A DNA stretch of 64,000 nucleotides from Lentzea flava (lineage in GTDB: Bacteria; Actinomycetota; Actinomycetes; Mycobacteriales; Pseudonocardiaceae): positions 620,001 through 684,000 of the forward strand of contig NZ_BMRE01000001.1 of the NCBI RefSeq assembly GCF_014648475.1, given 5' to 3'. The translations under genes were made by a program, and so were the position numbers. The notes beneath the pieces were generated by a model. It was not told the DNA's origin. It did not search any database and worked only from the letters and a program-made list of their open reading frames with translations. Below are positions 24,819 through 31,411 of this stretch, piece after piece. Numbering within the stretch: position 1 is the first letter of the stretch; each line of letters begins with the position of its first letter.

Positions 24819-25280
24819 TCACGAGAAGCCATCGGCGCGCGGCGAAGGCACGAAGGCGGCGAAGTCGCGGTTCGACCGGCCCTGCGCGCACTCCCGGCGG
24901 AACAGCCCCCGCACCCAGCTCACGACCGCACCGGCCGACGGCCGCGGGTCGCCACCCATCCTCGCGACCACCACCAGCTCGCCACGACGGTCCTCGATCG
25001 CCGCCGACCAGCCGCTCGACTCGTTCCACAGCAGTGCCACGTCGTGGTCGGGGAAGTCGGGCAGCCGGCCGTCCAGTGCCACGTATGCCGCGGGGTGCGG
25101 TTCTGTCTCGACGAACGAGCTGTCACCGCGCAGCCCGATACCCGCGACCACCTCGCGCACGTAGCGCCGTGCTCTGCGCGCCGCCGAGTCGTCGAAGTCG
25201 ATGTCCAGGTCGATGTCGGAGTCGAGGTCCAGGGCCAGGGCTGGGGTTAGGTCTGGGTCGATGGTCACGTCGCGGTCCAT
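24819..25280 (-). CDS. DUF6292-like protein
   Basis: A protein of 153 residues from the ATG at 25280, with GGAGG upstream. The first 30 residues are a curious Asp/Leu/Ile alternation (LDLDSDIDLDIDFDDS). Then comes a pattern I associate with DUF6292 of Pseudonocardiales: RYVREVVAGIGL, HPAAYVALDGRLPDFPDHDVALLWNESSGWSAAIE, then VVARMGGDPRPSAGAVVSWV. Function unknown; members are often near regulators of secondary metabolism. A GTTT-N16-GGGTAT promoter precedes it. Confidence 0.65.
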   Translation of the reverse strand: MDRDVTIDPDLTPALALDLDSDIDLDIDFDDSAARRARRYVREVVAGIGLRGDSSFVETEPHPAAYVALDGRLPDFPDHDVALLWNESSGWSAAIEDRRGELVVVARMGGDPRPSAGAVVSWVRGLFRRECAQGRSNRDFAAFVPSPRADGFS

Positions 25281-25329
25281 GCCGGCGGTGCCTCCGTTGG
25301 GCGAGCGGTCCCCTTTGTGCGGCGGTCGG

Positions 25330-25355
25330 ATACCCCGGCGGGGTGTCGGTGAAAC
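25330..25355 (-). promoter_or_regulatory. SigB/F-type promoter (GTTT-N16-GGGTAT)
   Basis: On the minus strand, GTTT (25355-25352) and GGGTAT (25335-25330) are 16 bp apart. This is the best match in the window to the classical consensus. It lies about 50 bp before the DUF6292-like start. Confidence 0.75.
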
Positions 25356-25513
25356 GTTGGGCGATGGGGGGTGTCGGGACTGCGGTGGTCCGGTTTGGCG
25401 GTTGGGTGCCGGTTCCAGCGGAGGGGTCACGTGGCTTGCGTGACGTCGCCTTGCGCAGGTGGTTGCGCGGGCAGTGACGAGCCGGGTCATTTCATCGCCG
25501 CTTCGCGACGATT

Positions 25514-25635
25514 GCGATTGGGGCTTGACTTCGGGGCCCTTGCGAGGCGCAGATCGGCCTTAAAAAGCCGGGCATAAGGAGCCCGGCCGATCCGAACACG
25601 GTAGCACCTCGCACCCAAAGTCAAGCCCCAATCGC
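25514..25635. repeat. 122-bp nested inverted repeat
   Basis: Outer arms of 18 perfect bases, GCGATTGGGGCTTGACTT (25514-25531) and its complement (25618-25635), enclose TGCGAGG/CCTCGCA (25541-25547 and 25607-25613), GATCGGCC/GGCCGATC (25552-25559 and 25585-25592) and a core GCCGGGC/GCCCGGC (25567-25573 and 25581-25587). It resembles a miniature mobile element or a regulatory RNA locus. No transposase gene is present. Confidence 0.8.
25562..25587 (-). terminator. Rho-independent terminator in the core of the inverted repeat
   Basis: On the minus strand the GCCGGGC/GCCCGGC hairpin (loop TCCTTAT) is followed by TTTTT, a rare classical terminator for this GC content. A minus-strand TTGACT-N15-TACCGT promoter-like pair lies at 25624-25598, so the predicted product would be only about 35 bases. 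Confidence 0.55.
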
Positions 25636-26075
25636 GAGCGTGCGTGGTCGCTTTGGGCGGTCGGGTTCCGGGAATTACCGCTTGAACAGCGCGGCATCAG
25701 GTGCTGTCCGGCTCGCTTCGCATCGCCGTTTCCGGGGGCCTCGGCTTTGCCATTAGCAATGCGTGGCAGCGGAGGGCTTACGGCTTGCGGTACATAGCCA
25801 CTGCGGGATGGTGGTTTGTCATCGGCTTTGCCGATTCGACTGCTTTGCCGATGCCGCAGCCTCGTCTTGGTCGTTCCTGTACCGGTGCGCGGGCCTCGTC
25901 TGGGGTGGTTGCCTGTGCGGGTGCCGACGCTTTGTCAGCGTGATCGCTCTTGTCGCTGTCGCGGCTTTCGACCCTGGACGGATTTGGGCATGGCTGTGCC
26001 ACGGCCGTGGTGGTGCTGCACGGCCGTGGCGGTCGAGATGGTGGTGAGGGGCCGCTCGCGTCTCCCTGGTCGGGG
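25636..26075. other. Region without a supported gene
   Basis: About 440 bp of atypical composition with weaker codon bias than the rest of the window. Open frames on either strand are short and low-complexity. It may hold decayed sequence linked to the HNH gene that follows. Confidence 0.5.
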
Positions 26076-27281
26076 TCAGGCGGCGGGGTGGAGCTGGTTG
26101 CGTCTGGGTTTTCGCAGCGGGTCGAGCCAGGTTGGCGCGTAGAAGACCGGGATGCCGTGCTCGATCTTCACTTCCCAGCCGCTGCGGTGGATCAGCGTGT
26201 GGTGGTGACGGCAGAGCAGGACGCCGTTGTCGATGCGGGTGTCGCCGCCGTCGGCCCAGTGGTGGATGTGGTGGGCGTCGCAGTGCTTGGGCGGCCGGTG
26301 GCAGCCGGGGAACGCGCAGCCGTGGTCACGCGCGACCAGGGCCCGGCGGATCCCGGCAGTGAACAGCCGCGACCGGCGGCCGACATCGAGCGGCTGCGAC
26401 CGGCTGCCCATCACCATCGGGATGATCCCGGCACTGCACGCGAGCTGGCGGACCTGGTCGGCCGGGATCGGTTCGCCATTGTCCAGCGTCGCCGCTCCGG
26501 TCTGCGCGGCCAGGTCCTGATAGCGCATCGTCAAAGTCAGGGTGACCGGTTCGCCGCCGTGTTCAGGCAGCATGTCGGCGCGCAACGTCAGGTCGACCAG
26601 CTCGGCCAAGGCGTCACCCTGGCGCTCGTCGAGCGAGCGCGGGTCCGGGCCCTCGCCGGTGGTCGGGCGGGGCTTGGCCAGCGGATCCAGCAGCGTCACG
26701 AACTTCGCGCCAGTGACCGCGTCCAGCGTCGCCGCGACCTTCAGGCCGCCGTCCTTGCCCTGGCGCAGCGTGAGCCGGTTACCCGCAGGCTCGGGCTCAG
26801 GGTCACGCGGTTCGGGGTCGTTCTGGTAGAGCCCGTAGATCAGCCTCGTGCCCAGCACGCGCACCGCGGCGGGCGCGAATTCGCGGGCGTAGCCCACGAC
26901 CTGCGCCTCGTACGTGCCGGGCAGGGTCTTCATCACCTCGGCGACCACCGCGACATGCTCGATCGACAACGCACCCTCGGATGCCGCTGCGGCGGTGATC
27001 GGGAGCCGGGCGGCGACCTCACTACCGGTCGGAGTGATCTCACTGCTCAGCAGCGCGGCCTGCTCGACCCACCGTTTCGCGGTCTTGGGGTCCCAGCGGA
27101 CCGCGTGCTGCAACACCTGCGGCAGAGTCTTGTAGCCGAATTCGGCGGCGGCTCCGCGCCGGTTCAGTTCGGCGATTTTCTGCATGACCGTGTATTCGCG
27201 GGCCCGGATTTCCGTCACCTCGTCGACGATGCCGCGCAGCAGCTCGCCGGTGGAGAGGAGGGAAAGGTCAGGGTCGCTCAC
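26076..27281 (-). CDS. DUF222 domain HNH endonuclease (13E12-repeat type)
   Basis: A protein of 401 residues from the GTG at 27281. The N-terminal DUF222 domain (about 10-250) shows AAEFGYKTLPQVLQHAVRW and AALLSSEITPTGSEVAARLPIT. The C-terminal HNH domain shows CAFPGCHRPPKHCDAHHIHHW, then GGDTRIDNGVLLCRHHHTLIH, with the Cys and His needed for metal binding. Members occur in many copies per actinobacterial genome and are thought to be mobile or intron-linked nucleases. The gene stands next to the 122-bp inverted repeat, which may be part of the same element. Confidence 0.9.
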   Translation of the reverse strand: MSDPDLSLLSTGELLRGIVDEVTEIRAREYTVMQKIAELNRRGAAAEFGYKTLPQVLQHAVRWDPKTAKRWVEQAALLSSEITPTGSEVAARLPITAAAASEGALSIEHVAVVAEVMKTLPGTYEAQVVGYAREFAPAAVRVLGTRLIYGLYQNDPEPRDPEPEPAGNRLTLRQGKDGGLKVAATLDAVTGAKFVTLLDPLAKPRPTTGEGPDPRSLDERQGDALAELVDLTLRADMLPEHGGEPVTLTLTMRYQDLAAQTGAATLDNGEPIPADQVRQLACSAGIIPMVMGSRSQPLDVGRRSRLFTAGIRRALVARDHGCAFPGCHRPPKHCDAHHIHHWADGGDTRIDNGVLLCRHHHTLIHRSGWEVKIEHGIPVFYAPTWLDPLRKPRRNQLHPAA

Positions 27282-27364
27282 GTGTTCGACTCTACCGCAA
27301 GATCACAAGAATATTACGGTCGAAAATAAACACCATCGAGTGAACTGGGTTCAAAACCGGAAAG

Positions 27365-28399
27365 TTAGGATTGTTTCGCGGTCATCAGGGTTGTGCGGAC
27401 GGCCACCGTGACCCAGGCGAGCACCAGAGCGGCGTAGAGCACGAGCGTCACGAAGGAGAACATCGCGGACGGAATGCGGGTGGCCAGGGCGCTGGTGCCG
27501 GTCACCAGGGTGCCGAGAGGGAAGACGAAGCTCCACCACGTCAGGGCGAACGGCAGGCCGCGGCGGGCCGTTCGGATGGTCACGGTGGTGGCCATGGCCA
27601 CCCAGAGCAGGGCGAAGCCCCAGGTGATGGTGCCGTAGAGGATGCCGAACGCGGTTTGGCCGGGGAGGACGGGCACGCTGGCGAGGAGGTTCGACGCGGT
27701 GATCGACTGGCCGAGCGGGCCCAGGACGATCCAGAGGGTGGGGACGGTGGAGGCGGCGCCAAGGCCGTGTTGGACCAGGCGTTGCCAGATTTGCGGGACG
27801 ATCACCATTGTGGCGAAGAGGCTCACGCCGAACAGGGCGTAGCAGGCCAGCACGACCGCTTGGCGGAACTGGCCCTCCGGGAGGTGCTGGGCCAGCAGGG
27901 CGCCTGAGGCCGCGGAGACCATGGGTGGCACGACGGGCATCAGCCAGCCGCCGAACGCGCGTTCGCCGCTGCCGATCATGCGCAGCGGGACCAGGACCGA
28001 GGTGGCCAGGCCCAGGGCGGTGCCGACGGTCCACAGTGTCCAGTCGACGGCCAGGGCGGCGGGCAGACCGATCCAGTCGGAGCCGAGCAGCAGCGTGCCG
28101 GTGCCGACGGTCATCAGCGCCATGGGTGGGGCGCCCCAGAACTGGGCCATCACCGGGTCGGCCAGCTGGGCGCGCACTGTTGTCCACGTCCAGCGGCGCA
28201 GGGCTGCGGCGACCAGGAACACGAGAAGGGCCGCGTCCAGGGCCCAGACGTAGGTGGCCGGGGTGCGCAGGCCGGGCATGGTGGCGCCGGCGGTGGCGAC
28301 GATGCCGGTGCCCATCACCGAGGCGAAGAGGTTCGGGCCGAAGGGCGCCGCTCGTCGCACCTCGGGGGCACGGTGTGGGTGAGGTGCGAGAGCGGTCAC
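27365..28399 (-). CDS. TehA/TDT-family transporter (C4-dicarboxylate, sulfite or tellurite type)
   Basis: A protein of 344 residues from the GTG at 28399. About ten membrane helices are visible, beginning with FGPNLFASVMGTGIVATAG, the typical family opening, and later ASNLLASVPVLPGQTAFGILYGTITWGFALLW. The family moves small anions such as malate, sulfite or tellurite-linked anions; the substrate cannot be read from sequence. It is divergent from a LysR gene, which probably controls it. Confidence 0.85.
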   Translation of the reverse strand: MTALAPHPHRAPEVRRAAPFGPNLFASVMGTGIVATAGATMPGLRTPATYVWALDAALLVFLVAAALRRWTWTTVRAQLADPVMAQFWGAPPMALMTVGTGTLLLGSDWIGLPAALAVDWTLWTVGTALGLATSVLVPLRMIGSGERAFGGWLMPVVPPMVSAASGALLAQHLPEGQFRQAVVLACYALFGVSLFATMVIVPQIWQRLVQHGLGAASTVPTLWIVLGPLGQSITASNLLASVPVLPGQTAFGILYGTITWGFALLWVAMATTVTIRTARRGLPFALTWWSFVFPLGTLVTGTSALATRIPSAMFSFVTLVLYAALVLAWVTVAVRTTLMTAKQS

Positions 28400-28455
28400 G
28401 AGACAACGATCCTCGTGCGGGCAGAGCGCCGGTAGGCGGCAATCGCCGATGAACG

Positions 28456-28472
28456 CATAGGCTGTGCCTATG
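28456..28472. promoter_or_regulatory. Palindrome over the lysR start codon, candidate autoregulatory site
   Basis: CATAGGC and GCCTATG, seven perfect bases each with a three-base spacer, end exactly with the ATG of the LysR gene. The site lies in the divergent region shared with the transporter gene. Confidence 0.55.
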
Positions 28473-29399
28473 CCTCTGCCGTCCAGGGTCAGTGATCTGG
28501 CCAGCTTCGACCTGTTGCTGAGCGTGGCCGAGCTGGGCAGCATCGGGCGGGCCGCCAAGGCGCACGGGATGTCGCAGCCGTCGGCGAGCGAGCGGCTTCG
28601 CGTCCTCGAGGCCCGTGTTGGGGTGGTGTTGCTCGAACGCACGTCGCGCGGGGCCCGGCTCACCACGGCCGGGCAGCTCGTGGCCGGGTGGGCGGCGCCG
28701 GTGCTGGCGAGGGCGGTGGATCTCGACGCGGGGATCACGAGTTTGCGGGCGGATCGGCACAGTCAGCTCAGGGTGGCCGCCAGTCTCACGGTGGCCGAGT
28801 ACCTGTTGCCCGCGTGGCTGATCGCGCTGCGGGCGGTCAGTCCGGACACCGCGACGGTGTTGACGGCGGGCAACTCGGTGCAGGTCGCGGAGCAGGTGCT
28901 GGCCGGGCGGGCCGATCTGGGGTTCATCGAGAGCACCGGCACGCCCCAGGGGCTGACCGGCCGGGTGGTGGCGAAGGACGAGCTGGTGCTGGTGGTCGCG
29001 CCGGGGCATCCGTGGGCCAGGCGGCGCCGGGTCACGGCCGCGAAGGCCGCGGGAACGCCGTTGGTGAGCAGGGAGTCCGGGTCGGGCACGCGGCAGGCGT
29101 GGGAGCACGCGCTGCGGGCCGCGGGGATCACCGAGTTCGCCGGGCCGTTGCTGGAGATGTCGTCGACGACGGCGATCAAGGCGGCGGCGATCGGCGGGAT
29201 CGGGCCCGCCGTGCTGAGCATTCACGCCGTGGAGGCGGATCTGCAGACGCGCACGCTGGTCCGGGTCGAGGTCAGCGACGTCGATCTGCATCGGGCGTTG
29301 CGGGCGGTGTGGCCGGCGGGCAGGACACCCCGAGGGCCCGCCTCCGACCTGTTGACCATCGCGACGCGTAGTGTCACGCATCGTGCCGACCGGCGGTAG
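28470..29399 (+). CDS. LysR-family transcriptional regulator
   Basis: A protein of 309 residues from the ATG at 28470; the GTG six bases upstream is possible. The winged HTH is SFDLLLSVAELGSIGRAAKAHGMSQPSASERLRVLEARVG. The effector domain runs from about residue 95 (LRVAASLTVAEYLLPAWL) to the end. No Shine-Dalgarno is visible, so the mRNA may be leaderless. The divergent TDT transporter is the likely target; in Bacillus and other genera LysR proteins of this subgroup respond to sulfur or carboxylate metabolites, but the effector here is unknown. Confidence 0.9.
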   Translation: MPLPSRVSDLASFDLLLSVAELGSIGRAAKAHGMSQPSASERLRVLEARVGVVLLERTSRGARLTTAGQLVAGWAAPVLARAVDLDAGITSLRADRHSQLRVAASLTVAEYLLPAWLIALRAVSPDTATVLTAGNSVQVAEQVLAGRADLGFIESTGTPQGLTGRVVAKDELVLVVAPGHPWARRRRVTAAKAAGTPLVSRESGSGTRQAWEHALRAAGITEFAGPLLEMSSTTAIKAAAIGGIGPAVLSIHAVEADLQTRTLVRVEVSDVDLHRALRAVWPAGRTPRGPASDLLTIATRSVTHRADRR

Positions 29400-29733
29400 C
29401 AAACAGGTTCGCGCGGCCCGCAAGCGCAAGAAGCGCATGGCGCGGGTGGTCCACGACCTCACCGACGCGCAGTGGGACGCGCTCAAGGCGTCCTGGGGCG
29501 GGTGCGCCTACTGCGGTGCGCCCGCGACGTCGTTGCAGAAGGACTGCGTGCAGGCGATCTCGCGGGGCGGGCGGTACACGCTCGGCAACGTCGTGCCCGC
29601 GTGCGGGTCGTGCAACGCCAGCAAGTGCAACGCCGAGGTGACGGGCTGGTTGCGGCGCAAGAAGCTGGACGAGCGCACGTTCCTGGTGCGGCACTACGAG
29701 ATCTCCAACGAGCTCACCGCGCGGTTCGCCTAG
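29371..29733 (+). CDS. Small HNH endonuclease
   Basis: A protein of up to 120 residues from the GTG at 29371 (GTG at 29383 also possible), overlapping the end of the LysR gene by 29 bp. A Lys/Arg-rich N-terminus (RAARKRKKRMARVV) is followed by CAYCGAPATSLQKDCVQAIS, then GGRYTLGNVVPACGSCNASKCN. The four Cys and the central Asp and Asn are as in HNH nucleases; the first His of the motif is replaced (KDCVQAISRGG where DHVxPxSxGG is usual), so activity is uncertain. Its stop overlaps the convergent response-regulator stop. Confidence 0.8.
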   Translation: MSRIVPTGGSKQVRAARKRKKRMARVVHDLTDAQWDALKASWGGCAYCGAPATSLQKDCVQAISRGGRYTLGNVVPACGSCNASKCNAEVTGWLRRKKLDERTFLVRHYEISNELTARFA

Positions 29734-30284
29734 ATGGCGCCTGCTCTGATCGCGAACGCCACGGCGTGGGTGCGGTTGCGGAGCTGGAACCGGGTGAGCA
29801 CGTTCTGCACCACGCTCTTCACCGTTCGCTCCGAATAGGACAGTTTCTTCGCGACCTCGGCGGTGGTCCAGCCCTCCGCGAACAGCCGCAGCATGTCGAG
29901 CTCGCGCTCGGCCAGGCAGGACAGGGCGAGGTCGGCCGGTAGCTCGGCACGGCCCTCGTGCGCCGCCAGCACCGCGGAGACCAGGCTCTCGCAGGTGATG
30001 CCCGCCCGTGGCAGCACGGCGACGACGCGGTGGTCGATCGCGCGCGGCAGGTCGTGGGCGCGGAGGTGGTCGGTGATCAGCACGACGCACGCGGAGGTCC
30101 GCTGGGCGACGCACTGCAGTTCGGCCGTCAGCCTGGCGCCGTCGGCGGCGACCAGCACGACGTCCGCCTGGGCGAGAGCGTGCTCGGCCAGCACCTGAAT
30201 CTCCGGCCGCAGCCGCAGGTAGCCCGCGATGCCCCAGCGGGTGACCGCATCCTTTGCGTGGACCGCGACGCGCACTCGTTGCAT
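29730..30284 (-). CDS. NarL/LuxR-type response regulator with degenerate receiver domain
   Basis: A protein of 184 residues from the ATG at 30284, with AAGGA eight bases upstream. Residues 1-110 form a receiver-like fold (VRVAVHAKDAVTRWGIAGYLRLRPEIQVL, VLITDHLRAHDL), but the acidic pocket and a clear phospho-acceptor Asp are not evident. The C-terminal HTH is LAERELDMLRLFAEGWTTAEVAKKLSYSERTVKSVVQNVL. Such atypical regulators bind DNA without kinase input. A perfect 14-bp palindrome lies upstream, shared with the divergent P450 gene. Confidence 0.85.
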   Translation of the reverse strand: MQRVRVAVHAKDAVTRWGIAGYLRLRPEIQVLAEHALAQADVVLVAADGARLTAELQCVAQRTSACVVLITDHLRAHDLPRAIDHRVVAVLPRAGITCESLVSAVLAAHEGRAELPADLALSCLAERELDMLRLFAEGWTTAEVAKKLSYSERTVKSVVQNVLTRFQLRNRTHAVAFAIRAGAI

Positions 30285-30339
30285 GAACGCATCCTTCGAG
30301 GACGCTCTCCACTGGGACTCCACGCCGTCTCCACGGCGC

Positions 30340-30353
30340 TGCCCGATCGGGCA
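30340..30353. promoter_or_regulatory. Perfect palindrome in a divergent promoter region
   Basis: TGCCCGATCGGGCA lies between the response-regulator gene and the P450 gene. It is a candidate operator for the response regulator. Confidence 0.45.
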
Positions 30354-30442
30354 TCTCTCGGCGGCAACCAGGGCGGATCCGCGCAACCGGAGGCCGGGCT
30401 GTGCCTAGGGTCACCCCCTCCCCGCCACCAGGAGGTCTGTCG

Positions 30443-31393
30443 GTGTCCGCCACCATCGATGTCCTCGGCGAGCTCGCGAAGCCCGAGCACCGCCAAGATC
30501 CGTACCCGTTCCTGCACTGGCTGCGCGAGAACGACCCGGTGCACCGGACCCGCTGCGGTTGCTACCTGCTGAGCAGCTACGACGACGTCGCGTTCGCCTT
30601 GCGGCAGACCGGGACGTTCGCTCCCGGGACGCCGGCCACGGCGCAGAACCACCCCGGCTACGCACGTCTGCGGGCGGCCATCGCACGCGAGCTGACGCCC
30701 GCTCGGGTGCTGCGGATGCGGCCGCGGATCCTGGAACACCTCGGCAACGTCTTCGACGACCTCGGGCCGCGGCTCGTCGCGGGCGAGACGGTCGACCTGC
30801 ACGCCGAGGTGTCCGTGCCGCTCACCCGGCACGTGTTCGCGGACCTCTCCGGCCTGATCAGCCGGCTCGTCGAGGCGCACGACGACGAGCCGCTGATCAC
30901 GCTCCTGTGGACGACCGGGTACGAGAGCACGGTCTCCGGCATCGACTGCGCGGTGCTGGCGTTCCTCGCCCATCCCGGGCACCGGTCGTGGTGCGGCGAC
31001 GACCCGGCGAAGGTGCAGCGGTTCCTCGACGAGGCGCTGCGGCACGACGGCGTCGTCCTCTGCACGCCGGTCCCGCGGATCGCCTCGGCCGACGTCGAGC
31101 TGGGCGGCGTCACGATCCCGGCGGGGGCGTCGGTCCGCATGCTCATCGCCGCCGCCAACCGCGACCCCCGCGCATTTCGGGATCCCGACACGTTCGACCC
31201 GGCCCGCGACCCGCGGCGGACGCTGTCGACCGGCAACTGCTGCGGCACCACGCTCGGGCGCGCCACGATGGCGCACGTGCTCACGGGATTGCGGCAGCGG
31301 TTCCCCACGCTGGTCGCCGCGGCGGAACCGGCGTGGAGCTCCACGAGCGGCACCCGCCGGGCCGTGGAGAAGTTGCCCGCACGACTCGTCTGA
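30443..31393 (+). CDS. Shortened cytochrome P450
   Basis: A protein of 316 residues from the GTG at 30443, with GGAGG at 30431-30435. Bacterial P450s have about 400. The N-terminal part (HRQDPYPFLHWLRENDPVHRT), an I-helix-like TTGYEST, ExxR in FLDEALRHD and a heme loop STGNCCGTTLGR with candidate ligand Cys266 are present. About 60-80 residues are missing between HVFADLSGL and ISRLVEAH (helices D-H), and the normal FGxGxHxC is altered. It may be a decaying gene or a reduced, non-monooxygenase heme protein. A complete P450 gene lies at 48728. Confidence 0.75.
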   Translation: MSATIDVLGELAKPEHRQDPYPFLHWLRENDPVHRTRCGCYLLSSYDDVAFALRQTGTFAPGTPATAQNHPGYARLRAAIARELTPARVLRMRPRILEHLGNVFDDLGPRLVAGETVDLHAEVSVPLTRHVFADLSGLISRLVEAHDDEPLITLLWTTGYESTVSGIDCAVLAFLAHPGHRSWCGDDPAKVQRFLDEALRHDGVVLCTPVPRIASADVELGGVTIPAGASVRMLIAAANRDPRAFRDPDTFDPARDPRRTLSTGNCCGTTLGRATMAHVLTGLRQRFPTLVAAAEPAWSSTSGTRRAVEKLPARLV

Positions 31394-31411
31394 GCCGATT
31401 ACCCTCCCCGC

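Noticed and set aside
25514-25635. tRNA gene or CRISPR repeat
   Set aside because: No cloverleaf can be drawn and the symmetry is inverted, not direct; there are no spacers.
25778-26002. Minus-strand frame of 74 codons behind the HNH gene
   Set aside because: Low complexity, no start signal, no conserved motif; composition of the whole region is atypical.
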